Shown in pieces: positions 18,263 through 27,097 of a stretch of DNA of 64,000 bases. This DNA is from Caballeronia sordidicola (GTDB lineage Bacteria > Pseudomonadota > Gammaproteobacteria > Burkholderiales > Burkholderiaceae). The position numbers were made by a program, and so were the translations under genes. The DNA is taken from assembly GCF_002220365.1 (NCBI RefSeq), contig NZ_MTHB01000165.1, positions 62,001-126,000 on the forward strand, read 5' to 3'. Under the pieces are notes generated by a model that searched no databases, had not been told where the DNA came from, and was given only the letters and a program-made list of their open reading frames with translations. Position 1 is the stretch's first letter. Every line of letters begins with the position of its first letter.

Positions 18263-18500
18263 GTGGGGTCGGGAACGTCGGCAACCGGCGCACTATACAA
18301 AAAATTACTCATGCTGTGCGGCGCCTGGCATGAAATGCGCCGAAAACACCGTCATTCCTGAAAATTCCGTGGTGGTTTCGGCAAAACATCGAGGCTGCCC
18401 GCAATCCGCCTGCTCGCTTAAAAGCGTCAAGACGACGATTCGCCGCGATTACGGTTTCATGCGGCCAGCCTTTCAGCTTCGCTCAGTGCCTTTCGACTCG

Positions 18501-19127
18501 CTAAGTCCGGCATTCCGGCGGAGCGAGATTGGGCGGTAATGTTGGTGCTTCCGAAGGTGACGGACCCGCGCCCGGCGCCGGCAAGGAGGACGCTGTTTTC
18601 GTGGCGGCGAAACATTCCCACGTGATCGATCCGGCCTGAACCGACCCCTTCGTCAGAACCGTACGTGCAGTCGGTGTCTCGGCGTTGTCCGGGGTTGACG
18701 GCACAAGCACGAGCGTATTCGATCCGGCCGGTGCCACACGCGTGGAAAACGCGATGGTGACTTGCCCATTGGTATCGTCGACGTGAATCGACTCCACGTT
18801 CCGGGTCCCCGGCGGCGACGAATATCCCCCACCCAGGTCGGAGCCGCTCGCGGCATTTTCGGCCACCGCCAACCGTGCCGACGACGCCAGCGACAAGCCC
18901 TCGCCCACCCGGCTGCGCGCCAGATAATCCTGATAAGCCGGAATGGCGTATGCCGCGACCACGCCAACAATTGCCAGCACGATCATCAACTCGATCAACG
19001 TGAAGCCCATCCCGAAACGCTGTATCTTGCCGCGCGTAATCAGCCTTCGAAACCACGTTTTGCTGCCACCCGCTTCCTCTACCCTGCACATCGCTGCTGT
19101 TATTGCTGCTGTTATTGCTGCTGCCAT
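18501..19127 (-). CDS. pilA: Type IV prepilin (PilA-like)
   Basis: The product carries the class III signal G|FTLIELMIVLAIVGVVAAYA, cleaved by prepilin peptidase before Phe42, with Glu at mature position 5 and a YQDYLARSRV helix. Two cysteines near the end (WECFAATK and PPECRT) would form the D-region disulfide. From the ATG at 19127 it has 208 residues; that start has a GGGAG site seven bases upstream, giving an unusually long 41-residue leader with Ile-Thr-Ala-Ala repeats. Alternative ATGs at 19091 and 19010 have no site. PglL-like gene downstream suggests the pilin is glycosylated. The 238-base gap between them shows no gene. Confidence 0.85.
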   Translation of the reverse strand: MAAAITAAITAAMCRVEEAGGSKTWFRRLITRGKIQRFGMGFTLIELMIVLAIVGVVAAYAIPAYQDYLARSRVGEGLSLASSARLAVAENAASGSDLGGGYSSPPGTRNVESIHVDDTNGQVTIAFSTRVAPAGSNTLVLVPSTPDNAETPTARTVLTKGSVQAGSITWECFAATKTASSLPAPGAGPSPSEAPTLPPNLAPPECRT

Positions 19128-19128
19128 C
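19093..19128. repeat. 12-bp tandem repeat, three copies, in the pilin leader
   Basis: GCTGCTGTTATT occurs twice, followed by GCTGCTGCCATC. On the minus strand this encodes the repeated Ala-Ile-Thr-Ala stretch at the very start of the prepilin as annotated. Confidence 0.9.
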
Positions 19129-19245
19129 GCTGAACTCCCAAAAAGACGAAGCGCCTGGTTGCGTGATGCAATTCAGACGCTTCGATCTTATTGAGCGCCA
19201 CCCGGTCTCAACAGTCAGCCAGACGGCCAACGGCCTGACCCAAAA

Positions 19246-19956
19246 TCAGTGCGCAGCTTTCGATTCCGCCACCTGCACACGGCGGCGAAAATACCATCCG
19301 AAGCCCAGCACCAGCACCGCGCCTATCACGTGCGCCGTGTATTCGGCGCCCAGCACGTTCAACGCGGGCCAGCGGTCGAAGAATGGATCGTCGATCATCA
19401 ATCCGCCCGCGATCCACCCGAGCAAACCGGCGCCGAGCGCAATCACGACCGGAAATTTGTCGAGCAGCTTCAGCACCAGCGTACTGCCCCACACGATCAG
19501 CGGGATGCTTACCAACAAGCCAAAGATAACCAGCGCCAGCCGATGCTGCGGATCGGCGCTCTGGGCTGCGCCCGCCACTGCGATCACGTTGTCGAGGCTC
19601 ATCACGGCATCGGCCACGATGATTGTCTTGATCGCGGCCCAAAGCTGGTCGGTCGGCTTGATATTCGGGTTGCTGTGTTCCGGCATCATCAGCTTCACGC
19701 CGATCCACAGCAACATCAGGCCGCCGGCGAACTTGAGGAATGGGACATCGAGCAGCGCAACGGCGAACGAGATCAACGCAACCCGCAGCACGATCGCCCC
19801 GAGCGTACCCAGCAGCACGCCGCGCGTGCGTTGTTGCGGCGGCAGATTCCTGCAGGCGAGCGCGATGACGACGGCGTTGTCGCCGCCAAGGAGAATATCG
19901 ACAACGATGATTTGCAGAACAGCGCCCCAATGGAGCGTGGAGAAAAATTCGAGCAT
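19246..19956 (-). CDS. TerC-family membrane protein (YjbE type)
   Basis: The 236-residue product has seven or so membrane segments and the TerC hallmarks GGDNAVVIALACRNLPP and MSLDNVIAVAG, with acidic residues inside the membrane. Members of this family are linked to manganese export and metal loading of exported proteins; tellurite resistance gave the name. The ATG at 19956 starts the family-typical MLEFF; the frame is open to 20037. I looked for a yybP-ykoY-type riboswitch upstream and did not see one; the sucCD terminator fills that space. Confidence 0.88.
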   Translation of the reverse strand: MLEFFSTLHWGAVLQIIVVDILLGGDNAVVIALACRNLPPQQRTRGVLLGTLGAIVLRVALISFAVALLDVPFLKFAGGLMLLWIGVKLMMPEHSNPNIKPTDQLWAAIKTIIVADAVMSLDNVIAVAGAAQSADPQHRLALVIFGLLVSIPLIVWGSTLVLKLLDKFPVVIALGAGLLGWIAGGLMIDDPFFDRWPALNVLGAEYTAHVIGAVLVLGFGWYFRRRVQVAESKAAH

Positions 19957-19996
19957 GACAAAACCGGTAACAACAACGACAGAACGGACGCGCAAT

Positions 19997-20029
19997 AAAA
20001 AAGCGGGGAAGCTTAGCTCCCCCGCTTTT
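19997..20029 (-). terminator. Rho-independent terminator after sucCD
   Basis: AAAAGCGGGG (19999-20008) pairs with CCCCGCTTTT (20020-20029). Read on the minus strand the stem ends in a T run from the A stretch at 19997-20002. It closes the sucCD unit before the TerC gene. Confidence 0.88.
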
Positions 20030-20109
20030 AGAATCAACGCTTTACGAAAGGCTTACGTAAGCATAACTTAGCCCTGCGTTTTCTGTCGATCGGCAATTCC
20101 TTAAAGATT

Positions 20110-20991
20110 TTAAAGCATCGCCTTCAAGAGACGCGCCATTTCCGACGGGTTCTTCGTGACGGTGATACCGCACGCTTCCATGATTTCCAGCTTGGCATCG
20201 GCCGTGTCCGCACCACCCGAAATCAGGGCGCCTGCGTGACCCATGCGCTTGCCGGCCGGAGCCGTGACGCCCGCGATGAAGCCAACCACCGGCTTCTTCA
20301 TGTTGTCCTTGATCCAGTAAGCCGCGTTCGCTTCGTCCGGGCCACCGATCTCGCCGATCATGATCACGGCGTCCGTGTCGGGATCGTCGTTGAACATCTT
20401 CATGACGTCGATGTGCTTCAGACCGTTGATCGGATCGCCGCCAATACCCACTGCCGACGACTGGCCAAGGCCAATAGCCGTCAACTGACCGACTGCTTCG
20501 TACGTGAGCGTGCCCGAACGCGACACCACGCCGATACGGCCCTTACGGTGAATATGACCCGGCATGATGCCGATCTTCAGTTCGTCCGGCGTGATCGTGC
20601 CCGGGCAATTCGGCCCGAGCAGCAGCGTCTTGCGATTTTCGCGACGCATACGGTCCTTGATCTCGAGCATGTCACGCACGGGAATGCCTTCCGTGATGCA
20701 GATCGCGAGATCCAGGTCGGCTTCGACCGCTTCCCAGATTGCAGCAGCGGCGCCAGCCGGCGGCACGTAGATCACCGAAACGGTTGCACCCGTTTCAGCC
20801 TTCGCTTCCGCGACGCTTGCGTAGATGGGAATGCCTTCGAAGTCTTCGCCGGCGCGCTTCGGGTTCACGCCCGCCACGTACGCTTCACGGCCGTTCGCAT
20901 ACTCGCGGCAAGCGCGGGTGTGGAACTGACCGGTCTTGCCGGTAATACCCTGGGTGATGACCTTGGTGTCTTTGTTGATCAGAATCGACAT
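20110..20991 (-). CDS. sucD: Succinyl-CoA ligase (ADP-forming), alpha subunit
   Basis: This TCA-cycle subunit binds CoA and carries the phosphohistidine. The 293-residue product shows GITGKTGQFHTRACREY (CoA-binding N-terminus), LLGPNCPGTITP, VSRSGTLTYEAV and GKRMGHAGALISGG with the active His at about residue 252. It lies 137 bases after sucC on the same strand and ends before a strong terminator. AGAGGT lies seven bases before the ATG. Confidence 0.97.
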   Translation of the reverse strand: MSILINKDTKVITQGITGKTGQFHTRACREYANGREAYVAGVNPKRAGEDFEGIPIYASVAEAKAETGATVSVIYVPPAGAAAAIWEAVEADLDLAICITEGIPVRDMLEIKDRMRRENRKTLLLGPNCPGTITPDELKIGIMPGHIHRKGRIGVVSRSGTLTYEAVGQLTAIGLGQSSAVGIGGDPINGLKHIDVMKMFNDDPDTDAVIMIGEIGGPDEANAAYWIKDNMKKPVVGFIAGVTAPAGKRMGHAGALISGGADTADAKLEIMEACGITVTKNPSEMARLLKAML

Positions 20992-21128
20992 AGTGTGACC
21001 TCTGTTCGTCGACGTCGCTTTTAGCCTGCGTGCCTTGTTTCAAAGCACGGCAGGCGGGAAAGCGCCGCCTTTCGTATCTGGTGGAACGCTCATAATCCGG
21101 TGTTTTGTCAATCAACAAACAACCCGGA

Positions 21129-22295
21129 TTACTTGCCCTCGGCTGCTGCGACGACCTTCTGCGCAGCTTCTTCCATGCTGTCGGCCGCGATGATCGGCAA
21201 GCCTGAATCCGCCAGCATCTTCTTGCCGAGATCTTCGTTCGTGCCCTTCATGCGCACGACCAGAGGCACCTTCAGCGACACGGCCTTCGACGCTTCGATC
21301 ACGCCTTCCGCGATCACATCGCAGCGCATGATGCCGCCGAAGATGTTCACGAGGATTGCCTTCAGGTTCGGGTTCTTCAACATGATCTTGAAGGCTTCCG
21401 TGACCTTCTCGGTCGTCGCACCGCCGCCTACGTCGAGGAAGTTGGCCGGCTCGCCGCCGAACAGCTTGATCGTGTCCATGGTGGCCATTGCCAGACCCGC
21501 GCCGTTCACCAGGCAGCCGATGTTGCCATCAAGCGAAATGTAGGCCAGATCGAACTTCGACGCTTCCACTTCAGCCGGATCTTCTTCGTCGATATCGCGA
21601 TACGCGACGATGTCCGGATGACGGAACAGCGCGTTAGCGTCGAAGTTGAACTTGGCGTCCAGTGCAATCACCTTGCCGTCGCCGGTGACGATCAGCGGGT
21701 TGATCTCGGCCAGCGATGCGTCCGTTTCCCAGAATGCCTTGTACAGGCCTTGCAGGATCGCGCGGGCTTGCGGGATCGAGCCTTCGGGGATGCCGATCTT
21801 GCGCGAGAGGTCGTCGGCGTCTTTGTCCAGCAGACCCGTCGACGGCTCGACGGCGAACTTGTGCAGCAGTTCCGGCGTCTTTTCCGCGACTTCTTCGATG
21901 TCCATGCCGCCTTCGCTCGATGCCATCACCACGACTTTTTGCGTGATGCGGTCGAGCACGAGGCCGACGTACAGTTCCTTCTTGATGTCCGCGCCTTCTT
22001 CGATCAGCAGGCGGTTCACCTTTTGGCCTTCAGGGCCGGTCTGGTGCGTGACGAGTTGCATGCCGAGGATCTGGTTCGAATATTCGCGAACCTGTTCCAG
22101 CGTCTTTGCAACCTTCACGCCGCCGCCCTTACCGCGACCGCCAGCGTGAATCTGAGCCTTGACGACCCATACCGGGCCGCCCAGCTCTTCAGCGGCCTTG
22201 ACCGCATCGTCCACCGAGAACACGGGCTTGCCGCGCGGGACCGCGACGCCGAACTTCCGCAGGATTTCCTTTCCCTGGTACTCGTGAATCTTCAT
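21129..22295 (-). CDS. sucC: Succinyl-CoA ligase (ADP-forming), beta subunit
   Basis: The 388-residue ATP-grasp subunit starts MKIHEYQGKEILRKFGV, has VVKAQIHAGGRGKGGGVK for nucleotide binding, EINPLIVTGDGKVIALDAK for metal binding and NIFGGIMRCDVIAEG near the C-terminus. With SucD it converts succinyl-CoA, ADP and phosphate into succinate, CoA and ATP. AAGGA lies eight bases before the ATG. It is the first gene of the sucCD unit. Confidence 0.97.
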   Translation of the reverse strand: MKIHEYQGKEILRKFGVAVPRGKPVFSVDDAVKAAEELGGPVWVVKAQIHAGGRGKGGGVKVAKTLEQVREYSNQILGMQLVTHQTGPEGQKVNRLLIEEGADIKKELYVGLVLDRITQKVVVMASSEGGMDIEEVAEKTPELLHKFAVEPSTGLLDKDADDLSRKIGIPEGSIPQARAILQGLYKAFWETDASLAEINPLIVTGDGKVIALDAKFNFDANALFRHPDIVAYRDIDEEDPAEVEASKFDLAYISLDGNIGCLVNGAGLAMATMDTIKLFGGEPANFLDVGGGATTEKVTEAFKIMLKNPNLKAILVNIFGGIMRCDVIAEGVIEASKAVSLKVPLVVRMKGTNEDLGKKMLADSGLPIIAADSMEEAAQKVVAAAEGK

Positions 22296-22357
22296 GCGTG
22301 ATTCCTTCAGTCTGAGAGTTGGATTGAACTTCGATTACGTGGATTAATGAGTTGCTT

Positions 22358-22384
22358 GAATTACTTGGATTACCTGAATTACGT
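22358..22384. repeat. 9-bp degenerate tandem repeat upstream of sucC
   Basis: GAATTACTT, GGATTACCT and GAATTACGT follow one another, with further ATTACG-like copies just before them (about 22331-22345). The position, 60-90 bases from the sucC start, is where regulators could bind, but this is not shown. Confidence 0.65.
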
Positions 22385-22499
22385 TCAGCGTTGCTTCCGG
22401 CGTTAAAAGTACGCGCATCCGGAGTCATGCTGATGTTTCCTGGCCGGCCAGTTCTGGGAACCTGCTCTTGCTAATGTCGCTTAGGTCGGCTAATTCCGA

Positions 22500-23177
22500 T
22501 CAATTTCGCTGAGCCGGCTCCGCTTCGCTTCCGGCCTTTTGGGAGTTGTCCTGATCCGCTATCCGGTCTGCCGCGCCACGGGGCGCGTGACCGAACCAGC
22601 GCGGATAATATTGCCGAACGGCTTCGCCATCGAAACGCAACGCGTTGCAACGGCCAAGCTGGAATGGGGGTTTGTCGGTTTCTTTTCCGAAAGCGGTGCG
22701 TGCTGAACTATCTGATGATGTGCCGGGCGCGCCGCCCTTTTCGGTGTTCCACACTTCGCCGGCGAATGCCTGGATAGCGGCTGTGGGCAATACGGCGCAG
22801 AGTTCGGTGATGTGCGTGCAACCGGCCGTTCCGGCGAGCAAACGGCTGGATTCACGACGGAAATTTTGCACAAGATTGAGACCGATGAGGGCGCGATAAG
22901 CGGGGTTCGATGCTGCACACAGACCGGTATACGGAGCCCACTCGGAAGCCGCTTCGGCGTCGACGATAGTGAACGTGCGGTCGATGGTGATGCGCAGCCA
23001 GAGTTCATGGATCGGCAGGCCTTTGGGCCGGACGCCCGCCGCGAGTTTGACGTCGCGCGGCTTTTCATCGGTTAGACAGGCTTCGATATCCCACAAGCCA
23101 TCTTCACGCTCAAACGCTTCCATTCGAATCGCGCGGCGATGGCGCAACTGTCGGGAAACGGGCGGAGAAAGCGGCAT
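22500..23177 (-). CDS. DUF2889 family protein
   Basis: The 225-residue product matches the DUF2889 family of proteobacteria, found here as in relatives between recX and sucC. It has an RRAIRMEAFEREDGLWDIEACLTD beginning typical of the family (first part RRAIRMEAFEREDGLWDI), PKGLPIHELWLRITID, and the TGCTHITEL motif with a conserved Cys-His. No biochemical role is known to me. The frame is open back to 23381; the ATG at 23177 gives the usual N-terminus. Confidence 0.88.
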   Translation of the reverse strand: MPLSPPVSRQLRHRRAIRMEAFEREDGLWDIEACLTDEKPRDVKLAAGVRPKGLPIHELWLRITIDRTFTIVDAEAASEWAPYTGLCAASNPAYRALIGLNLVQNFRRESSRLLAGTAGCTHITELCAVLPTAAIQAFAGEVWNTEKGGAPGTSSDSSARTAFGKETDKPPFQLGRCNALRFDGEAVRQYYPRWFGHAPRGAADRIADQDNSQKAGSEAEPAQRN

Positions 23178-23291
23178 GTGCAGAGGAAGGCCGGAATGAG
23201 AAAACCCCCAAATTTTACCATACTGGGCATTTTCAGCCGGACCGAGTTGCCACGGGGAAGCTTGAGGGGCAATGCAGAGGCTTGTGCGGCG

Positions 23292-23324
23292 GTTTGTTTC
23301 GGGTTTGTTTCGGGTTTGTTTCGA
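23292..23324. repeat. 11-bp tandem repeat, three copies
   Basis: GTTTGTTTCGG occurs twice and GTTTGTTTCGA once, head to tail, upstream of the DUF2889 gene. The period is 11, not 12, so it does not keep a reading frame. Confidence 0.88.
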
Positions 23325-23395
23325 TACGGCTGCGGGTGGTGGGGAATTCTGCTCAGCGTCGGAGTTGGGTCGTAGCGTCAAAATAACGCCGACGC

Positions 23396-25009
23396 CTATT
23401 CGTCGATAAATTCGTCGTCGCCCGCCTTCAGCACTTTCATGATCGTGCCGCCAGTGAAGCCTCGCGTGGCGAGAAAGCGCGCTTGTTTCGCACGTTCGGC
23501 CGGCGTTGCCGGCTGTTCGCCGAATTTCTTGCTCCAGACCTCGCGGGCACGAGTGAGCTCGGTTTTTTTCAGCTCAGTGCCGGCATCCTGAATCAGCGTT
23601 TCGTCGATACCGTTGCGCTTCAACTCATTGACGATCCTGCTTGTGCCAAGACGGGTGCCGCGCCGATGAACAACGCTTTCGACAAATCGCTCATTCGATA
23701 ACCACCCTTCCCGTTCAAGCGCGTCGAGCAAGGTATCGAGGGAATCGCCTTCGCCGAGATGTGGCGTCAGCTTGCGCGACAACTCGGCGCGGCTATGTTC
23801 ACGACGCGATAAATAACCCAGCGCACGGCCGCGTAACGATAATTGCGGCCCCTTTCGCTTGGAATCGCCCGTTGCGGAGGACTTGCCACGGCCGGTAGAG
23901 CCACGCGTATAAACCGGTTCGGCGATTTGGCTTTGGCTAACTGCATCCGCCGCCGATGGCGCGCACTGTTCGAACGGCTCAAATGGATCGGCTATCTCGA
24001 TGTTTGCGTCTCGCTGAATGCCCCGAGAAATAACCGGGGGTTTCGATTGCGATTTCCGGGCAGCTTTTGCCGGCGCGAGCTGTGATTGCACGAGTGCCTG
24101 TTCCAGCACTGCCCGAGCGCGCTGTAAGCGTTCCTCGGCGTCGACCGCGTCCAATCCGGCGGCCGAATCATGCTCCGCGGGATCAAGTTGTTGCTGGTCA
24201 ACTTGAAGCACAACCGCAATATCAGCGTTTTCGGCGCTGTTCTCGTCAGCGGGTTTTGAAGACTTCGGCAAACCGCGACGGCTGGTCTTTCGGTCGGTAG
24301 ATCGTTCGAAAACATCGTCGCCGTCAGCAGGCTGAGGTGCGGATTTCCCCCGCGAACCCTGGCCAATTGCTTTGCGCCCCGACAATCCACCACGTCCAAA
24401 CTTGCTGCGATCACTCGATCGCTCGTACTCAGCCGGAGCATCTGCCGACGCACTCTTCCAAGATGACCGGGCCGACGCACCACCGCCAAACGATCCGCGT
24501 GTCGGATACGCGCGATCACTCGAGCGTTCGAACACCGGCTCGCCGTCCGGCTGCGTGGTATCGCCTGTTGCCTGCAGACTCGCGGCGATCGCCTCAGCCT
24601 TGCTGGTGCCAGACGACAAGCTTGAACCACCCGGGCGTCCAAAACTGCTTTTCCTGGCGAAGCTGCTGCCACTGCTACTACTCCCAGCACTCTTGCCGCT
24701 GGAAAACCCACCACCCTTATTAAACCCACTGCTTCGGCTCTTCTCGCCAGAAACCCCGCCACTCTTCGAGAAGCTGTTTCCAAACGAACGACGCGCCGGC
24801 GCAGATCCCTCCGCACCGACGCGTTCGCCTGCTGCTGCGCGGTATCGATCGCTGCTTCGTTCGTAGCGGTCGGCTCCTTCCTCTGCGTCGGGACTTTCGT
24901 CTTCGTCGCTTATGGACTTCGAGCCGTCCGGATCTTCATTTACGTCCTGCTCCGCGTCACGATTTGAATCGCGACCGGTCTTCGATCCGAACCGGCTCTT
25001 GCGCATCAT
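23396..25009 (-). CDS. recX: RecX with a very long repeat-bearing N-terminal extension
   Basis: RecX binds RecA filaments and limits their activity. Residues about 394-537 form the normal RecX helical domain (GRALGYLSRREHSRAEL, DALEREGWLSNERFVES, ELKRNGIDETLI, RFLATRGFTGGTIMKVL). Ahead of it lies a stretch of about 390 Ser/Gly/Arg-rich, acidic-patched residues with four copies of [YF]ERS[ST]DR at about 49, 160, 195 and 234. Ordinary RecX is around 150-270 residues. No internal start has a clear site, and the ATG at 25009 lies 16 bases after recA, so the long form is plausible but the start is uncertain. It is presumably co-transcribed with recA. Confidence 0.8.
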   Translation of the reverse strand: MMRKSRFGSKTGRDSNRDAEQDVNEDPDGSKSISDEDESPDAEEGADRYERSSDRYRAAAGERVGAEGSAPARRSFGNSFSKSGGVSGEKSRSSGFNKGGGFSSGKSAGSSSSGSSFARKSSFGRPGGSSLSSGTSKAEAIAASLQATGDTTQPDGEPVFERSSDRAYPTRGSFGGGASARSSWKSASADAPAEYERSSDRSKFGRGGLSGRKAIGQGSRGKSAPQPADGDDVFERSTDRKTSRRGLPKSSKPADENSAENADIAVVLQVDQQQLDPAEHDSAAGLDAVDAEERLQRARAVLEQALVQSQLAPAKAARKSQSKPPVISRGIQRDANIEIADPFEPFEQCAPSAADAVSQSQIAEPVYTRGSTGRGKSSATGDSKRKGPQLSLRGRALGYLSRREHSRAELSRKLTPHLGEGDSLDTLLDALEREGWLSNERFVESVVHRRGTRLGTSRIVNELKRNGIDETLIQDAGTELKKTELTRAREVWSKKFGEQPATPAERAKQARFLATRGFTGGTIMKVLKAGDDEFIDE

Positions 25010-25025
25010 CTTTACCGCCTAAAAC

Positions 25026-26102
25026 TCATTCTTCTTCATCCGCCACTTCGGCAACACCCGGTGCAACCGAGTCGGCCATTGCATTGACGCCCAGCGATTC
25101 GCGAATCCGATTTTCGATTTCACGCGCCATGTCAGGATTCTCACGCAGGAATTCACGTGCGTTGTCCTTACCCTGACCAATCCGTTCGCCGTTATAGCTG
25201 TACCAGGCGCCTGCCTTGTCGACCAGCTTGGCCTGCACGCCCAGATCGATGATTTCGCCCTGACGCGAAATACCTTCGCCGTACAAAATGTCGAAGATGG
25301 CTTCGCGGAACGGCGGTGCAACCTTGTTCTTCACCACCTTTACGCGGGTTTCGTTGCCGATCACTTCGTCGTTCTTCTTGATCGAACCGATACGGCGAAT
25401 GTCCAGGCGCACCGACGCGTAGAACTTCAGCGCATTGCCGCCCGTGGTGGTTTCCGGATTGCCGAACATCACGCCAATCTTCATGCGGATCTGGTTGATG
25501 AAGATCACCAGGCAGTTCGTACGCTTGATCGTGCCGGTCAGCTTGCGCAGCGCCTGCGACATCAAACGTGCTTGCAGACCAGGCAACGAGTCGCCCATTT
25601 CGCCTTCGATTTCAGCCTTCGGCACCAGCGCCGCGACCGAGTCGATCACGATCATGTCGATGGAACCCGAGCGCACGAGTGCGTCGCAGATTTCCAGCGC
25701 CTGCTCGCCCGTGTCCGGCTGCGAGATCAGCAGGTCCGACGCATTCACGCCGAGCTTTTGTGCGTAAGCGATGTCGAGCGCGTGTTCCGCGTCAATAAAC
25801 GCTGCCGTGCCGCCGATCTTCTGCATTTCGGCAATCACTTGCAGCGTCAGCGTGGTCTTGCCCGACGATTCCGGACCGTAGATTTCCACTACGCGTCCAC
25901 GCGGCAGGCCGCCAACGCCCAATGCAATATCCAGTCCGAGCGAACCGGTCGAGACCACTTGAATGTCTTCAATGGCTTCGCCAGCGCCGAGTCGCATGAT
26001 CGACCCCTTGCCGAATTGCTTCTCGATCTGCGCGAGCGCGACGGCAAGCGCCTTGCTCTTCTCTGCAGACATCCCGCCCGGGCCTTTCTTGCTATCTTCC
26101 AT
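25026..26102 (-). CDS. recA: RecA recombinase
   Basis: RecA forms ATP-dependent filaments on single-stranded DNA for recombination and triggers LexA self-cleavage. The 358-residue product has Walker A GPESSGKTT, the IDAEHALD segment, Walker B VIDSVAALVPKAEIEG, loop L2 GVMFGNPETTTGGNALKFYASVRL (first part GVMFGNPETTTGG) and an acidic tail. An SOS box lies 80 bases upstream. RecX follows on the same strand. Confidence 0.98.
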   Translation of the reverse strand: MEDSKKGPGGMSAEKSKALAVALAQIEKQFGKGSIMRLGAGEAIEDIQVVSTGSLGLDIALGVGGLPRGRVVEIYGPESSGKTTLTLQVIAEMQKIGGTAAFIDAEHALDIAYAQKLGVNASDLLISQPDTGEQALEICDALVRSGSIDMIVIDSVAALVPKAEIEGEMGDSLPGLQARLMSQALRKLTGTIKRTNCLVIFINQIRMKIGVMFGNPETTTGGNALKFYASVRLDIRRIGSIKKNDEVIGNETRVKVVKNKVAPPFREAIFDILYGEGISRQGEIIDLGVQAKLVDKAGAWYSYNGERIGQGKDNAREFLRENPDMAREIENRIRESLGVNAMADSVAPGVAEVADEEE

Positions 26103-26183
26103 GAATCGTCCTTTGCTATGATGAACGGCGTCTGGCGCATGCCCTTGGGACTTTTTTTCCGGCCGGGCGCACTGCTGCAGACA

Positions 26184-26211
26184 CTGTATAAAAAAACAGG
26201 TGTTTTTGCAA
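26184..26211 (-). promoter_or_regulatory. LexA (SOS) box overlapping the recA promoter
   Basis: CTGTATAAAAAAACAG (26184-26199) matches the proteobacterial LexA box CTGT-N8-ACAG exactly at the conserved ends. On the minus strand it overlaps a likely -10 element TATACA (26190-26185), with TTGCAA (26211-26206) as -35 at a spacing of 15. LexA bound here would block recA transcription. Confidence 0.9.
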
Positions 26212-26329
26212 GTCCGATCGAAGCGCGTAGTTTCAACGCCACGTTCGACCCATGCGAGACACCACTACACCTGGAGACCGCCGCGCCGGGCGAATTGCGG
26301 TGCCGGCAATGCCTTTTGCGCACACTACG

Positions 26330-27073
26330 ATGCGAATCCTCATTGCCGAAGACGACAGCATACTCGCGGACGGTCTCATTCGATCACTCCGCCAATCGGG
26401 CTATGCCGTGGACCATGTGCGGCACGGCGTGGACGCGGACAACGCGCTTTCGCTCCAAACTTTCGACCTTTTGATCCTCGATCTGGGCCTGCCCATGATG
26501 TCCGGCCTGGAGGTCCTGAGACGCCTCAGAGCCCGCAACTCCCAGATGCCCGTGCTCATCCTGACGGCCGCCGACAGTGTCGACGAACGCGTCAAGGGCC
26601 TCGACCTCGGCGCCGACGACTACATGGCCAAACCGTTCGCGCTGAACGAGCTCGAAGCCCGCGTGCGCGCCCTCACCCGGCGCGGCGCGGGCGGCGGCCC
26701 CACGATCGTCAAACATGGCGCGCTTTCGTTCGATCAGGTCGGGCGCCTCGCGTCCATCAACGAGCAGGTCATCGAATTATCCGCGCGCGAACTCGGCGTG
26801 CTTGAAGTCCTGCTGCAACGGGTTGGCCGGCTGGTGTCGAAGGAACAGCTCGTCAACCACCTTTGCGAGTGGGGCGAGGAAGTCAGCAACAACGCGATCG
26901 AAGTCTATGTCCATCGGCTAAGAAAAAAAATCGAGCCCGGCGGGGCGCGGATCATAACCGTTCGCGGGTTAGGCTATAGCCTTGAAAAAGCCGTTGCCGC
27001 GGTGGCCACTTCTGTACCGCCCTCCCCGGCAAACGCCGACGAGCCTGTCTCGCCCAGCCCGCACTACAAGTAA
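26330..27073 (+). CDS. OmpR-family response regulator
   Basis: The 247-residue product has a receiver domain (MRILIAEDDS start, phospho-acceptor Asp51 in LLILDLGLP, Thr in LTAADS, Lys in YMAKPF) and a C-terminal winged helix (LSARELGVLEVLL, VEVYVHRLRKKIEPGG-type motif). It resembles TctD/QmxA-type regulators. The ATG at 26330 gives the normal N-terminus. The histidine kinase gene starts 25 bases downstream, so the pair is a two-component system; its signal is not evident. It is transcribed divergently from recA. Confidence 0.93.
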   Translation: MRILIAEDDSILADGLIRSLRQSGYAVDHVRHGVDADNALSLQTFDLLILDLGLPMMSGLEVLRRLRARNSQMPVLILTAADSVDERVKGLDLGADDYMAKPFALNELEARVRALTRRGAGGGPTIVKHGALSFDQVGRLASINEQVIELSARELGVLEVLLQRVGRLVSKEQLVNHLCEWGEEVSNNAIEVYVHRLRKKIEPGGARIITVRGLGYSLEKAVAAVATSVPPSPANADEPVSPSPHYK

Positions 27074-27097
27074 CAAGTAACCACGAGTAACCACGCC

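Noticed and set aside
19957..20109. Possible manganese riboswitch before the TerC gene
   Set aside because: The gap is filled by the sucCD terminator hairpin and is too short; I see no conserved yybP-ykoY features.
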